From an uncultured Clostridia bacterium (GTDB taxonomy: Bacteria > Bacillota > Clostridia > Christensenellales > Borkfalkiaceae): a stretch of 64,000 bases of DNA. Positions within the stretch are counted from its first letter, which is position 1. Each line of letters opens with the position of its first letter. The notes below the pieces were generated by a model. It searched no databases, was not told the DNA's origin, and worked only from the letters and a program-made list of their open reading frames with translations. The translations under genes were made by a program, and so were the position numbers. Location: NCBI GenBank assembly GCA_947626105.1, contig CANQQY010000007.1:1-64000 (forward strand). The letters are read 5' to 3'. Below are positions 50,623 through 59,877 of the stretch, one piece after another.

Positions 50623-50991
50623 TTACTTCTTCTTGTTCGCAACGGTGCGGCGGGGACCCTTGCGCGTCCTCGCGTTGCGCTTGGTGCTCTGTCCGCGGAC
50701 GGGCAGACCCTTTCTGTGGCGAACGCCGCGATAGCATCCGATTTCCATCAGACGCTTGATGTTAAGGCTCACCTGCCCTCTGAGCTCGCCCTCCACGGTA
50801 TAGTGGTGGTCGATGTATTCTCTGAGCTTGGATACGTCGTTTTCATCGAGATCTTTCACGCGCGTATCGGGATTGATGCCCGTCTCCGCAAGGATCTTCT
50901 TGGACGTGGTGAGACCGATTCCGTAAATGTAGGTGAGACCGATTTCGATTCTCTTTTCTCTCGGCAAATCCACACCGGCAATACGTGCCAT
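50623..50991 (-). CDS. rpsM: Ribosomal protein S13
   Basis: A 122-residue protein of the 30S head, contacting 50S and P-site tRNA. It has the start [20 protein letters not shown] and the basic tail [17 protein letters not shown]. It is the first gene after a 200-base leader with its own promoter. Confidence 0.98.
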   Translation of the reverse strand: MARIAGVDLPREKRIEIGLTYIYGIGLTTSKKILAETGINPDTRVKDLDENDVSKLREYIDHHYTVEGELRGQVSLNIKRLMEIGCYRGVRHRKGLPVRGQSTKRNARTRKGPRRTVANKKK

Positions 50992-51194
50992 TGATTTCTA
51001 ACCTCCGTGTTGAATCTGAAAAATTTTTTGTATGTGTTTCCGCAGACCCCCTCGGCAGTGGAAAATGCCCCGGCGGGAAAGCGTGTTGTTTTCGGATTTT
51101 TCGTTTAAGACGCAAAGCAAGCCGACTTTCCGCACATGCCCGTGCGGAAATTCAGCTTCATTCGCTTATTTTCTTTGCGGTTATCCGAACCGTA
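50992..51194 (-). promoter_or_regulatory. Structured leader of rpsM-rplQ
   Basis: About 200 nt without a gene between rpmJ and rpsM. Read leftward it contains TTTCCGCAC-GGGCAT-GTGCGGAAA, a perfect nine-pair hairpin, plus weaker stems. In Escherichia coli and Bacillus, S4 binds the equivalent leader to shut down the alpha operon; a similar role is inferred here from position only. Confidence 0.5.
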
Positions 51195-51200
51195 AGGAAA

Positions 51201-51229
51201 ATTATACCAAATTTTTTCGGACAAGTCAA
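51201..51229 (-). promoter_or_regulatory. Internal promoter for rpsM-rpsK-rpsD-rpoA-rplQ
   Basis: Read leftward, TTGACT (51224-51229), 17 bases, TATAAT (51201-51206), just after the rpmJ stop. It has the same boxes and spacing as the two polysaccharide-operon promoters. Confidence 0.8.
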
Positions 51230-51236
51230 CTGATTT

Positions 51237-51353
51237 TCAGCCCTGTCTTTGCTTGTGGCTCTTGTTTTTGGAACAAATCACCATAACTTTGCCGTTTCTC
51301 TTGATGACCTTGCACTTATCGCACATGGGTTTTACGGAAGGTCTGACTTTCAT
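51237..51353 (-). CDS. rpmJ: Ribosomal protein L36
   Basis: A 38-residue zinc-ribbon protein of the 50S subunit, too short for most gene calls. Translation gives [20 protein letters not shown] for the first 20 residues and ends [11 protein letters not shown]. Cys11, Cys14, Cys27 and His33 are the zinc ligands (zinc-dependent form). It follows infA in the normal order, but 683 bases of repeats lie between them. Confidence 0.97.
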   Translation of the reverse strand: MKVRPSVKPMCDKCKVIKRNGKVMVICSKNKSHKQRQG

Positions 51354-51384
51354 GATATGTTACCTCTTTGTTTATTTTTGGTTG

Positions 51385-51835
51385 TACAGATCCCCTCGGC
51401 TCCCCTCACAGGAGAGCTGTCACCGCAGGTGACTGAGGATCTTGGCTCCCCTCTTAGGGGAGCTGTCACCGCAGGTGACTAAGGGGTTTTGAGGGAAACC
51501 CTATCCCCCGCTACGCGGGGACTTCCCCTACAAGGGGAAGCAAGGGGTGCAGCTGCGCGGGGACTTCCCCTAAGAGGGAAAGCAAGGATCGGACTGCGTT
51601 CTTCGGGATCCTTCCCCTTCGGCTACGCTCAGGGTCAAGATGACGCGGTAGACGGCAAGCCTTTCCATGACCTGCCCCCTTTCGAAGGGGTGGAGCAACG
51701 CGTCCTGCCAAGGGTTGATAATCTTTGGCGCGTTGCGACAGGAGTGAGCGCATTCTCTCGCGCGAACGGTGACCGAACGCGGGTCTCTACCCGCGTGAGA
51801 TAGGTGGCGCGCAAAGCGCGTCAGGTGGGGGTTTA
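51385..51835. repeat. Family A, E and B repeats between infA and rpmJ
   Basis: Two family A units at 51393-51490, further hairpins to about 51590, family E at 51590-51650 and family B in reverse orientation at 51670-51835. No gene is present; this splits an otherwise tight operon. Confidence 0.7.
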
Positions 51836-52034
51836 ATCCTAATTTACTTGCCTTAGGCGGAATTCACTTCCGCCGTGGGCGACCCAATTTGCCGAACCCC
51901 TTCGGCTTATTGCCGTGTGAAACAGAAGGGTAGCGGCCGAATCGCAATTACAAGGCAGAAGCCTTAACCCCTCGTTGAATTTATTTTTGAGCATGCGCCC
52001 AAAAGGCGCAGACGAAAAAAGAAATTCAACGAAA
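51836..52034. repeat. Family C composite repeat at the infA 3' end
   Basis: Modules are GGCGGAA-TTCAC-TTCCGCC, GCCGAA-CCCC-TTCGGC, AAGGC-AGAA-GCCTT, and a terminal hairpin 51971-52032 with arms ctcgttgaattt/aaattcaacga and inner atgcgcc/ggcgca. The second stem is GCCGAA/TTCGGC here but GTCGAA/TTCGAC at clpP and ffh, a compensatory pair change. Confidence 0.78.
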
Positions 52035-52036
52035 AA

Positions 52037-52258
52037 CTAATTCTTCGATCTCCACGTAATGCGTCCCTTGGTGAGATCGTAGGGACTCATTTCGAGCTTT
52101 ACCGCGTCGCCCTCGATGATACGGATATAGTTCATTCTCAACTTCCCGGAAATGTACGCCGTGATGATGTGTCCGTTTGAAAGTTTCACTTTGAAAGTTG
52201 CGTTGGGGAGCGCCTCGATGACCCTGCCCTCCGCTTCTATGACGTCGTCTTTCGACAT
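52037..52258 (-). CDS. infA: Translation initiation factor IF-1
   Basis: A 73-residue OB-fold factor that binds the 30S A site during initiation. The start [20 protein letters not shown] and end [13 protein letters not shown] are diagnostic. It lies 13 bases after map. Confidence 0.98.
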   Translation of the reverse strand: MSKDDVIEAEGRVIEALPNATFKVKLSNGHIITAYISGKLRMNYIRIIEGDAVKLEMSPYDLTKGRITWRSKN

Positions 52259-52271
52259 AAATTCCCTCGCC

Positions 52272-53015
52272 TTATAATGTTAGGATCTCAACGCCGTCCT
52301 CGCGGACGACGAGGGTGTTTTCGTAATGCGCGGCGCTCTTGCCGTCGGCCGTGACGGCCGTCCAGCCGTCGTCGAGGACGCGGACGCGCCAGCCTCCCGC
52401 GGCGATCATCGGCTCGACGCAGATGACCGTCCCCGCTTGGAGCCGCGGCCCCGTTCCCTTTCTTCCGAAGTTCGGAACGGAGGGATCCTCGTGCATCTCT
52501 CTCCCGATCCCGTGCCCCGTGTAGGAGCGGATGACCGAAAAACCGTTCGCTTCCGCATGCTGCTGTACGCGATAGCTGATGTCGTAGAGCGGCGTTCCCG
52601 CTTTGAGCCCGTCGATCCCCTTGAAGAAGCACTCCTCGGTGACCCGTACGAGCTTGTCTTTTTCCGCGCTCACCTGTCCGATCTTGAACGTCCTCGCGCC
52701 GTCGCCGTGGAAGCCGTTCTTATAGGCGCATAGGTCTACGCTGACGATGTCCCCTTCTTCGAGTACTCTGCCGTCCGGAATGCCGTGCACGACGGTCTCG
52801 TTGACGGAGACGCAGGCGGAGGCGGGATAGCCATAGTAGCCGAGGCAGCTCGGCTCCGCGCCGCTCGCCTTGATGAAGTCATAGACGAGGGCGTCGACCT
52901 CCTTTGTCGTCATGCCCGCACGGATCCGTTCCCCCACAAAGGAGAGGCAGTCCCGCACGATACGGCAGGGCTCACGCATGAGCCCGATCTCTTCCTCGGT
53001 CTTGACGCGGATCAT
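52272..53015 (-). CDS. map: Methionine aminopeptidase type I
   Basis: A 247-residue metalloenzyme that removes initiator Met from new proteins. Metal ligands are visible: two Asp in [20 protein letters not shown] (about 93-112), His in [12 protein letters not shown] (about 170), Glu in CVEPM (about 201) and Glu near HYENTLV (about 232). It overlaps adk by four bases. Confidence 0.97.
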   Translation of the reverse strand: MIRVKTEEEIGLMREPCRIVRDCLSFVGERIRAGMTTKEVDALVYDFIKASGAEPSCLGYYGYPASACVSVNETVVHGIPDGRVLEEGDIVSVDLCAYKNGFHGDGARTFKIGQVSAEKDKLVRVTEECFFKGIDGLKAGTPLYDISYRVQQHAEANGFSVIRSYTGHGIGREMHEDPSVPNFGRKGTGPRLQAGTVICVEPMIAAGGWRVRVLDDGWTAVTADGKSAAHYENTLVVREDGVEILTL

Positions 53016-53647
53016 TTCGAAAGAGGGTCGAGCACGGCCTTGACGTCCTCGAAGAGGACTTCCGCGGGCGCTTCCGTACCCGTGACGTTGAGGATGATGC
53101 CTTTCTTTGTGTAGTAGTCGATGAGGGGCGCCGTCTGCTCGTTATAGACCGCAAGGCGGGCGCCGACCGTTTCGGGATTGTCGTCCTTTCTCTGGTAAAG
53201 TTCGCCGCCGCAGCGCGCGCACTTCGTCGCGCCGTTCAGAGAGGAGACGTGATAGCTCTCGCCGCACTCCTTGCAGACTCTTCTGCCGCACAGACGGTCC
53301 ATCAGGAGCTTATGGTCGATGTTGATGTTGACGACGCCGTCGATCTTTGCGAACTTATCGAGTTCTTCCGCCTGATAGAGGTTGCGGGGGAAGCCGTCGA
53401 GGAGATACCCGTTCTTGCAGTCCTCCCACGTCAGCCTGTCCTTGACGATGGCGCAGGTCACTTCGTCGGGGACGAGAAGCCCCTGCTCGGTATACGACTT
53501 TGCGAGAAGGCCGATCTCCGTGCCCATTTTAATGTTCGCACGGAAGATGTCCCCCGTGGAAATATGGACGAGACCGTACCGCTCTGCGATCTTGGTCGCC
53601 TGTGTTCCTTTGCCCGCGCCGGGTGCGCCGAGAAGTATCAGATTCAT
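53012..53647 (-). CDS. adk: Adenylate kinase
   Basis: A 211-residue enzyme keeping AMP, ADP and ATP in balance. The P-loop is GAPGAGKGTQ (7-16). The LID domain is the zinc-binding long form with VCKECGESYH and KCARCGG (about 130-152). AGGAGT precedes the ATG. Directly upstream lies a family C hairpin repeat in inverted orientation, so the adk-map-infA leader would contain it. Confidence 0.98.
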   Translation of the reverse strand: MNLILLGAPGAGKGTQATKIAERYGLVHISTGDIFRANIKMGTEIGLLAKSYTEQGLLVPDEVTCAIVKDRLTWEDCKNGYLLDGFPRNLYQAEELDKFAKIDGVVNINIDHKLLMDRLCGRRVCKECGESYHVSSLNGATKCARCGGELYQRKDDNPETVGARLAVYNEQTAPLIDYYTKKGIILNVTGTEAPAEVLFEDVKAVLDPLSK

Positions 53648-53656
53648 ATTGACTCC

Positions 53657-53860
53657 TATTTCGTTTGATTTCTTTTCTCGTCTGCGGCTTTCTGCCGCAT
53701 GCTCGAAAATAAATCAAACGAGGAATTTAACTTTTTTGGAATATCAAGTTGCGGCTCGATTCCGCTCGCCCCGACATGAAGCCTACGGTGGTGTGGCGAA
53801 TGGGGGCGTGCAGCGGCGGGTGGCGACCCGCCTCGCACCATGATTTGTACAGGAAGGACT
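53657..53860. repeat. Inverted family C composite repeat in the adk leader
   Basis: The terminal hairpin (53659-53722) has arms tcgtttgatttc/aaatcaaacga and inner arms tgcggc/gccgca; both differ from other copies but pair fully. Moving toward secY come a GCGAGCGG...CCGC stem and GTGCGAGGCGGGT/ACCCGCCGCTGCAC. Here the hairpin lies just upstream of a start codon, not after a stop codon. Confidence 0.75.
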
Positions 53861-54086
53861 CCGTTTATCGGGTTCCTTCGGGCTTTGCCCTCAGGATGAC
53901 GCCGGTAGCGCACTTGGCGCCCCTTTCAGGGGAGCTGTCACGCGCCCTTGCGTGACTGAGGGGTTTCTGAAACCCTATCCCCCGCTACGCGGGTACTTCC
54001 CCTAAGAGGGGAAGCAAGGAACCCCTTTCCCCCTCGGAACCCCCCAAAGGGGTAGGGCTTGGGGACGAGCAAAGAAATGAACGAAA
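53852..54086. repeat. Family E and A repeats and family C right-end remnant after secY
   Basis: Family E is at 53855-53905 and family A at 53918-53975, followed by more hairpins. Bases 54064-54084 (gacgagcaaagaaatgaacg) match the right arm of the clpP copy, but no left arm is present, so this copy looks broken by later insertion. Confidence 0.6.
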
Positions 54087-55421
54087 TTACTTCAAGAACC
54101 CCTTGTAGTTCTTCATCATGATCTGCGATTGCAACTGTTTATCGAATTCGAGCGCAACCTCGACGACGATGAGGATACCTGTCGTAGAGAACACGTTCAC
54201 GAGGTCCTGACCCGCCCACGCGAATGCGATGGAAGGGATGAACGCCATGAGCGTCAGGAAGATCGCGCCGAACAGCGTAATGCGCTTGTTGATCTTATTG
54301 AGATACTGCGCCGTAGGCTTCCCGGGACGGATCCCCTGGATAAAGCCGCCGTTCTGCTGGATGTTCCGCGCCACGTCCTCGGGATTGAACTGGATCTGCG
54401 CGTAGAAGAACGCAAACGCGAAGATGAGGACTGCCAGAACGAGAATGTACCATACGGTACCGCTCGAGAAGTTTGCGCTCCACCATGCGAGCGCGCCGCT
54501 CCATGCGGGCACAAGGCTCATGAGCATGGAAGGGAAAGAGATGATCGCGAACGCGAAGATGAGGGGCATGACGCCGCCGCCCGTGATCTTCATGGGGATC
54601 ACGGAGGACTGCCCGCCGTACATCTTTGTGCCGCGCACCTGCTTTGCATACTGGACGGGGATCTTTCTCTCCGCGAGGTCTACATAGACGACCGCGAAGA
54701 AGATGACGATCGCAAGAACGATGAAGAGCGCGATGTTCCAGAGCTGGTTGATGTCCTGCACGACGCCTTCGCCGATCCCGAACGCAACCTTGAACTTCTC
54801 GACAATGGCGATACCTGCCGTGGAGATGATACCGACGAAGATGATGAGCGAAATGCCGTTACCTACGCCGAAGTCGGTGATGCGCTCGCCGAGCCACATG
54901 ACGAGGCATGCGCCCGCCGTATAGACTACGGTCATGAAGATGCCCGCAAGCCATGTCTGCCCGAAGAAGAGATTGGTCTGGATCGCGCCCGTCGCCCCGG
55001 CGTTCGTCGTGGCGGCATTCTGCCCGAAGAGGACGATGATGCCGACGGACTGGACGACCGCGAGAACGATCGTAATGATCCTTGTGAGGTTGGTGATCTT
55101 TTTGGTCCCTTCCTCGCCTTGCTTGCTCCATCTCTCAAGGGCGGGAATACCGACCGTGAGAAGCTGGACGATAATGGACGCGTTGATGTACGGTCCGATC
55201 CCAAGCGCAAAAAGCGTACCGTTTTGGAGCGCTTCCCCCGTGACGCCGCTCATGAGAGCGAGGAAATCGTTGCCCGTGATCGCAGTCTCGAACGAGCTGC
55301 GCACAAGTCCGGGAACGGGGATATAGCAACCCAGACGGAAAATGAAGAGAAGCAGCAGCGTCAAAAGCAGCTTCTTCCTGATATCCTTATTGCGAAAGGC
55401 GTTTTTTATCGTTTCAAACAT
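54087..55421 (-). CDS. secY: Protein translocase subunit SecY
   Basis: A 444-residue channel protein with ten transmembrane helices, accepting preproteins from SecA and ribosomes from the SRP route (ffh and ftsY are in this window). Typical regions are the FRLGCYIPVPGL plug-side motif (about 29-40), GERITDFGVGNGISLIIF (about 177-194) and RRIPVQYAKQ-like RKIPVQYAKQVRG in cytosolic loop 4 (about 250). Confidence 0.98.
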   Translation of the reverse strand: MFETIKNAFRNKDIRKKLLLTLLLLFIFRLGCYIPVPGLVRSSFETAITGNDFLALMSGVTGEALQNGTLFALGIGPYINASIIVQLLTVGIPALERWSKQGEEGTKKITNLTRIITIVLAVVQSVGIIVLFGQNAATTNAGATGAIQTNLFFGQTWLAGIFMTVVYTAGACLVMWLGERITDFGVGNGISLIIFVGIISTAGIAIVEKFKVAFGIGEGVVQDINQLWNIALFIVLAIVIFFAVVYVDLAERKIPVQYAKQVRGTKMYGGQSSVIPMKITGGGVMPLIFAFAIISFPSMLMSLVPAWSGALAWWSANFSSGTVWYILVLAVLIFAFAFFYAQIQFNPEDVARNIQQNGGFIQGIRPGKPTAQYLNKINKRITLFGAIFLTLMAFIPSIAFAWAGQDLVNVFSTTGILIVVEVALEFDKQLQSQIMMKNYKGFLK

Positions 55422-55452
55422 AGTTGACTCCTTTCTGCACCGGGTGAGAAGC

Positions 55453-55902
55453 TCAACCGATGACTTCTGCCGTGCCGCCCGCCTTCTCGATGGCTTCTTT
55501 TGCAGCCTCGGAATACTTCGCCGCGCGGACGGTGAGTTTGACGGAGAGCTCCCCGCCGCCGAGTACTTTCAGACCGACGTTGTTCTTGACTTCCTTCGCA
55601 AGTCCGTTTTCGAGAACATAGCCGAGGTCTACGACCGTACCCTCGGACAGATCGTTGAGTCTGTCGAGGTTGACGATGACGTACTCCTTTCTCCATTTGT
55701 TGTTGAAGCCGCGCTTAGGCACTCTGCGCGCGATGGGCATCTGGCCGCCTTCGAAGCCCGGCCTTACGCCGCCGCCCGAACGCGCCCATTGACCCTTGTG
55801 TCCCTTGCCGCTCGTCTTGCCGAGCCCGGAGCCGATGCCGCGCCCGAGACGCTTTGCGGGAGTTCTTGACCCCTCTCTGGGGGTTAAAGTATCAATTCTC
55901 AT
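55453..55902 (-). CDS. rplO: Ribosomal protein L15
   Basis: A 149-residue late-assembly 50S protein. The basic glycine-rich N-terminus ([20 protein letters not shown]) and [18 protein letters not shown] are diagnostic. The start at 55902 has AAGGAGACAGCT before ATG-AGA; longer in-frame starts overlap rpmD and are rejected. Confidence 0.97.
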   Translation of the reverse strand: MRIDTLTPREGSRTPAKRLGRGIGSGLGKTSGKGHKGQWARSGGGVRPGFEGGQMPIARRVPKRGFNNKWRKEYVIVNLDRLNDLSEGTVVDLGYVLENGLAKEVKNNVGLKVLGGGELSVKLTVRAAKYSEAAKEAIEKAGGTAEVIG

Positions 55903-55912
55903 AGCTGTCTCC

Positions 55913-56092
55913 TTAAACGCTCTCCACCTTGACGAGGTGCCCCACCTTCTTGATCTGCCCCATGGTAGCGGGCGTATCTTCAAGGGTGTTGGACGAACGG
56001 ATCTTTTTAAGCCCGAGCGCCGCGACCGTCGCCTTGACGGATTCGATTTCCCCGATGGTGCTCTTGACGAGCGTAACTTTGATCTTTGCCAT
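55913..56092 (-). CDS. rpmD: Ribosomal protein L30
   Basis: A 59-residue 50S protein, short enough to be missed. It starts [20 protein letters not shown] and ends [15 protein letters not shown], with the usual [15 protein letters not shown] core. It lies between rpsE and rplO with gaps of about 12 and 10 bases. Confidence 0.97.
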   Translation of the reverse strand: MAKIKVTLVKSTIGEIESVKATVAALGLKKIRSSNTLEDTPATMGQIKKVGHLVKVESV

Positions 56093-56104
56093 CTTTGTGC
56101 CTCC

Positions 56105-56620
56105 TCAGATGATTTCCTCGACGGTCTTGCCGCGGAGCGCCGCGATCTCTTCTACGGTTCTAAGCTCCGCAAGCCCCGCGATGGTCGCCTTCACGCAGTT
56201 AACGGGGTTTTGCGTCCCGTGGGACTTCGTCCTGATATTCTTGATGCCCGCGGCCTCCATGACCGCACGCACGGGACCGCCCGCAATGACGCCGGTACCT
56301 TCGGCGGCGGGAAGCATGAGCACCGCGCCCTTTCCGAACCGTCCGAGCACTTCGTGAGGAATGGTCGTTTCAACGATCGGAACATTGATCATGTTCTTCT
56401 TGGCGGCCTGCGTCGCCTTCTCGATCGCTTCGGGGACTTCCTTGCTCTTGCCCTGGCCCAAGCCTACCTTGCCGTTGCCGTCGCCCACGACGACGAGCGC
56501 CGCAAAACGCATATTCTTGCCGCCCTTGACGGTTTTCGAAACGCGGTTGATACCGATGGTCTTCTTGATGAGACCGTCGTCCTGTTCCTGCCTTCTCTGA
56601 GGTCTGTTCTCTCTTGCCAT
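56105..56620 (-). CDS. rpsE: Ribosomal protein S5
   Basis: A 171-residue 30S protein affecting decoding accuracy. The S5 motif [22 protein letters not shown] (split, about 31-52) and the C-terminal [19 protein letters not shown] are clear. Standard spc-operon position. Confidence 0.98.
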   Translation of the reverse strand: MARENRPQRRQEQDDGLIKKTIGINRVSKTVKGGKNMRFAALVVVGDGNGKVGLGQGKSKEVPEAIEKATQAAKKNMINVPIVETTIPHEVLGRFGKGAVLMLPAAEGTGVIAGGPVRAVMEAAGIKNIRTKSHGTQNPVNCVKATIAGLAELRTVEEIAALRGKTVEEII

Positions 56621-56636
56621 TTGTTCCTCTCCTCCG

Positions 56637-57005
56637 TCAGAAATTCAGTCCGGCTTCGCGTGCGCCGTCCGCGAGCGCCTGTACGCGCCCGGTGTAGTGA
56701 TAGCCGCCTCTGTCGAACACGACGTCCGTGATCCCCGCGTTCTTCGCGCGTTCGCCCGCGATCTTGCCGACGATCTTTGCGGCTTCCGTCTTGGTCTTGC
56801 CGGCGATCTCGCTCTTTACCGCCCCTTCCAGCGTGGAAGCGGACGCGAGCGTCTTGCCGTTGACGTCGTCGATGAACTGCACATAGATGTTCTTCGTGCT
56901 CCTGTATACGGAGAGACGGGGGCATTCGGGAGTCCCGGAAACGTTTTTCCGGACGCGGGCGTGACGACGCTGTCTTACTTGATTTTTATCTACTTTATTG
57001 ATCAT
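56637..57005 (-). CDS. rplR: Ribosomal protein L18
   Basis: A 122-residue 5S rRNA-binding protein. It has [18 protein letters not shown] (about 30-47) and ends [20 protein letters not shown]. Normal length and position. Confidence 0.98.
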   Translation of the reverse strand: MINKVDKNQVRQRRHARVRKNVSGTPECPRLSVYRSTKNIYVQFIDDVNGKTLASASTLEGAVKSEIAGKTKTEAAKIVGKIAGERAKNAGITDVVFDRGGYHYTGRVQALADGAREAGLNF

Positions 57006-57018
57006 GTTTCACGCTCCT

Positions 57019-57567
57019 TTACTTCTTGCCCTTGCCCGAAGTCTTACCTTCCTTATGCTCGACATGCTCGCCCTTGTAGCGGATGCCGTAGCCGTGATAG
57101 GGCTCAGGCTTGCGGATGGATCTGAGATCCGCCGCGACCTGTCCGACCTTCACCTTGTCGATCCCGCTGACGGTGACTTCCGTCGCCGTGGGGCATGCGA
57201 TCACGATGCCCTCGGGCTGTTCGACCTCGACGGGATGGGAATAGCCGACGTTGAGAACGAGCTTATTGCCCTGCATCGCCGCCTTCCAGCCGACGCCCTT
57301 GATTTCGAGCGAACGGACGAAGCCCTCCGAAACGCCCTTCACCATGTCGGCGATGAGCGCGCGGTAAAGCCCGTGCAGCGCGTTGGTCTCCGTGCTCTCG
57401 TCCAGCGCAAGAACGTGCATATTTACGCCCTCGTGCCTGATGTCGATATTGCCTTTGACTTCCCGCGTGAGCTGACCCTTGGGTCCCTTGACCGTGACGA
57501 CGCCGTTTTCGAATTCCACGGAGACGCCTGCGGGAACGGGAATGACCTTCTTACCGATTCTTGACAT
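57019..57567 (-). CDS. rplF: Ribosomal protein L6
   Basis: A 182-residue 50S protein near the factor-binding site. It has MSRIGKKVIPVPAGVSVEF (1-19) and the C-terminal signature KPEPYHGYGIRYKGEHVEHKE (split). Two duplicated domains give the usual length. Confidence 0.98.
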   Translation of the reverse strand: MSRIGKKVIPVPAGVSVEFENGVVTVKGPKGQLTREVKGNIDIRHEGVNMHVLALDESTETNALHGLYRALIADMVKGVSEGFVRSLEIKGVGWKAAMQGNKLVLNVGYSHPVEVEQPEGIVIACPTATEVTVSGIDKVKVGQVAADLRSIRKPEPYHGYGIRYKGEHVEHKEGKTSGKGKK

Positions 57568-57579
57568 ACCGCTCCCTCC

Positions 57580-57972
57580 TTACCAAACGTAGCAGAGCAC
57601 TTCGCCGCCGACGTTCTGCGCCTTTGCCTGCTTATCCGTCAAGATGCCTTTGTTCGTGGAGACGATCGCGATGCCGTATCCGCCGAGCACCTTGGGCATG
57701 TTATCCGCGCCGCTGTAAGTGCGGAGCCCCGGTTTGGAGACTCTTTGAAGCCCGCTGATGACGGACTTGTGCGAATCGGTGTATTTGAGCGTAACGACAA
57801 GCTTGCCGTTGTAGTCGTCCTCAACGAGCTTGACGTCCTTGACATACCCCTCTTTGAGGAGAATGTCTGCGATCGCCTTCTTCATGTTGGAGGAAGGGAT
57901 CTCGACGGTCTCCTTCTTCACCATGAGTGCGTTTCTGATTCTTGTGAGCATATCTGCGATGGGATCTGTCAT
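57580..57972 (-). CDS. rpsH: Ribosomal protein S8
   Basis: A 130-residue 16S-binding protein that also represses the spc operon in some bacteria. [16 protein letters not shown] (1-16) and the C-terminal [17 protein letters not shown] are diagnostic. The start at 57972 has GGAGGCGCAAG before the ATG. Confidence 0.98.
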   Translation of the reverse strand: MTDPIADMLTRIRNALMVKKETVEIPSSNMKKAIADILLKEGYVKDVKLVEDDYNGKLVVTLKYTDSHKSVISGLQRVSKPGLRTYSGADNMPKVLGGYGIAIVSTNKGILTDKQAKAQNVGGEVLCYVW

Positions 57973-57983
57973 CTTGCGCCTCC

Positions 57984-58169
57984 TTACCAGCTCGATTTCT
58001 TGACGCCGGGGATCTGCCCCTTGTACGCAAGATTTCTGAAACAAATACGGCAGACGCCGTACTTGCGGAGCACCGCGTGCGGTCTCCCGCAGATCGAACA
58101 GCGCGTATAGGCGCGCGTCGAAAACTTGGGCTCACGTTGCTGTTTATTGATCATTGATTTCTTCGCCAT
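57984..58169 (-). CDS. rpsN: Ribosomal protein S14, zinc-binding type
   Basis: A 61-residue protein with Cys24, Cys27, Cys40 and Cys43 ([18 protein letters not shown]). This is the short zinc form (also called rpsZ) typical of Gram-positive bacteria. Confidence 0.98.
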   Translation of the reverse strand: MAKKSMINKQQREPKFSTRAYTRCSICGRPHAVLRKYGVCRICFRNLAYKGQIPGVKKSSW

Positions 58170-58179
58170 GTCTTCTTCC

Positions 58180-58767
58180 TCACTTCTTGAAGGGCATTCC
58201 GAGGAGCCTAAGGAGCTCTCTCGCTTCCTCGTCCGTCTGCGCCGTCGTGACGATGCAGACGTCCATGCCGCGGATCTTCTCGACCTGATCGTAGGTGATC
58301 TCGGGGAAGATCAGCTGCTCTTTGAGTCCCAAGGCATAGTTGCCTCTGCCGTCGAACGCCTTGTCCGACACGCCGCGGAAGTCGCGGACGCGGGGAAGCG
58401 CGATGGATACAAGCTTATCGTAGAAGTCGTACATCCTTCTGCCGCGGAGCGTCACTTTGAGCCCGATGTTCATGCCCTCGCGGAGCTTGAAGTTCGCAAC
58501 GGACTTGGTCGCCTTGCGGTAGACGGGCTTCTGCCCTGTGATCTGGGTAAGTTCCTTCTCCACCGTCTGCATGGACTTCTGGTTGTCTTTGATGTCGCCG
58601 AGTCCCGTATTCACGACGATCTTTTCGATCTTCGGGACCTGCATGACCGATTTATACCCGAATTTCTTTTGAAGCGCGGGAACGACCTCGGTCTCGTAAT
58701 AGACCTTGACCCTGCTCGGCTCGAGGGCGACGGGCGCTGTCTCTTTCTTTTCAACTTTCTTTGCCAT
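58180..58767 (-). CDS. rplE: Ribosomal protein L5
   Basis: A 195-residue 5S rRNA-binding protein forming the bridge to S13. Core motifs are [13 protein letters not shown] (about 47-59) and [18 protein letters not shown] (about 103-120). The N-terminus is about 15 residues longer than usual and Lys/Glu-rich. Confidence 0.97.
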   Translation of the reverse strand: MAKKVEKKETAPVALEPSRVKVYYETEVVPALQKKFGYKSVMQVPKIEKIVVNTGLGDIKDNQKSMQTVEKELTQITGQKPVYRKATKSVANFKLREGMNIGLKVTLRGRRMYDFYDKLVSIALPRVRDFRGVSDKAFDGRGNYALGLKEQLIFPEITYDQVEKIRGMDVCIVTTAQTDEEARELLRLLGMPFKK

Positions 58768-58786
58768 GATTTATTCCTCCGCCCGC

Positions 58787-59212
58787 TTAGTCCTGATTCT
58801 CTTCCGCCGCTTTCTGGCTGCGCTTTCTCGTACGCTTCTTGGGAGCTTCCTCCTCCACGACGGGCGCCGCCTTCTTGCCTTTCTTCGCCGCGCCGGTATC
58901 GAGCGGCTTGCCGCAGCCGTCCTTGCCGCCGTGGATCCTCAGCTTCTTGCCGTCCACGACCGCATGATAGACGCGCGTAGGCTTGTTGCATGCGGGGCAA
59001 ACGACCATGACGTTGGACGCGTCGATGTACGATTCCTCGTTGACGATCCTGCTCGTCTCGTTCGCCTTTCTCGCTTTTTCGTGCTTAAAGACCATGTTGA
59101 CGCCCTCGACGATGACTCTGCCCGTCTTGGGATCGGTTTTGAGCACTTTGCCCTGCTTTCCCTTGTATTTGCCCGTGATCACGAGCACATTATCATTTAA
59201 TTTTACGTTCAT
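58787..59212 (-). CDS. rplX: Ribosomal protein L24 with C-terminal extension
   Basis: A 141-residue protein; the normal L24 part is residues 1-105, with the KOW motif VLVITGKYKGKQGKVLK (9-25) and CPACNKPTRV zinc-like pair. About 35 extra residues of Lys/Ala/Glu composition (KKGKKAAPVVEEEAPKKRTR) follow. The extension resembles histone-like tails; its role is unknown. Confidence 0.96.
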   Translation of the reverse strand: MNVKLNDNVLVITGKYKGKQGKVLKTDPKTGRVIVEGVNMVFKHEKARKANETSRIVNEESYIDASNVMVVCPACNKPTRVYHAVVDGKKLRIHGGKDGCGKPLDTGAAKKGKKAAPVVEEEAPKKRTRKRSQKAAEENQD

Positions 59213-59224
59213 CCCGGCGCCTCC

Positions 59225-59593
59225 TTACAGAACCTCGGGAGCGAGCGAGATGATACGCATGTAATCTTTCTCTCTCAACTCTCTTGCGATGGGCCCGAAG
59301 ATACGCGTGCCCTTGGGCTGTTTCTGCGCGTCGATGATGACTGCCGCATTGTCGTCAAAACGGATATACGTTCCGTCCGGACGGCGGATCCCCTTTGCGC
59401 TCCTTACGATGACTGCCTTCACGACGTCGCCCTTCTTCACGGCGCCGCCGGGCGTCGCTGTCTTTACGCTCGCCACGATGACGTCGCCGATGTTGCCCGT
59501 CCTTCTGAAAGAGCCGCCGAGAACACGGATGCACATGAGTTCCTTCGCGCCCGAATTGTCCGCTGCCTTTAATCTTGTTTGAGGTTGTATCAT
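59225..59593 (-). CDS. rplN: Ribosomal protein L14
   Basis: A 122-residue protein at the subunit interface, also the docking site of Rsf[21 protein letters not shown] (1-20) and RGIRRPDG-type [18 protein letters not shown] are diagnostic. Confidence 0.98.
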   Translation of the reverse strand: MIQPQTRLKAADNSGAKELMCIRVLGGSFRRTGNIGDVIVASVKTATPGGAVKKGDVVKAVIVRSAKGIRRPDGTYIRFDDNAAVIIDAQKQPKGTRIFGPIARELREKDYMRIISLAPEVL

Positions 59594-59611
59594 TTCCGTT
59601 GTCCTCCCGCC

Positions 59612-59866
59612 TTACTTCGCCTTCTCGACGATCTCGGCGACGCGCCAATTCTTGTCTTTCGAAAGCTTTCTCGTCTCGACGATGCGGACGGTGTCGCCCT
59701 CGACGCAGGAATTTTCCTCGTCGTGCGCCTTGAAGCGCTTCGTACGCGTGATCGTCTTCTTGTAGACGGGGTGCTTGCGCTTCTCCGTCACCGCGACGAC
59801 GACCGTTTTATCCATTTTGTCGGAAACCACGATGCCGACTCTTTCTTTTCTGAGATTTCTTTCCAT
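59612..59866 (-). CDS. rpsQ: Ribosomal protein S17
   Basis: An 84-residue primary 16S-binding protein. The start at 59866 ([20 protein letters not shown]) has AAGGAGTGCAATC upstream; a longer frame into rpmC is rejected. [20 protein letters not shown] is the family signature. Confidence 0.98.
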   Translation of the reverse strand: MERNLRKERVGIVVSDKMDKTVVVAVTEKRKHPVYKKTITRTKRFKAHDEENSCVEGDTVRIVETRKLSKDKNWRVAEIVEKAK

Positions 59867-59877
59867 GATTGCACTCC

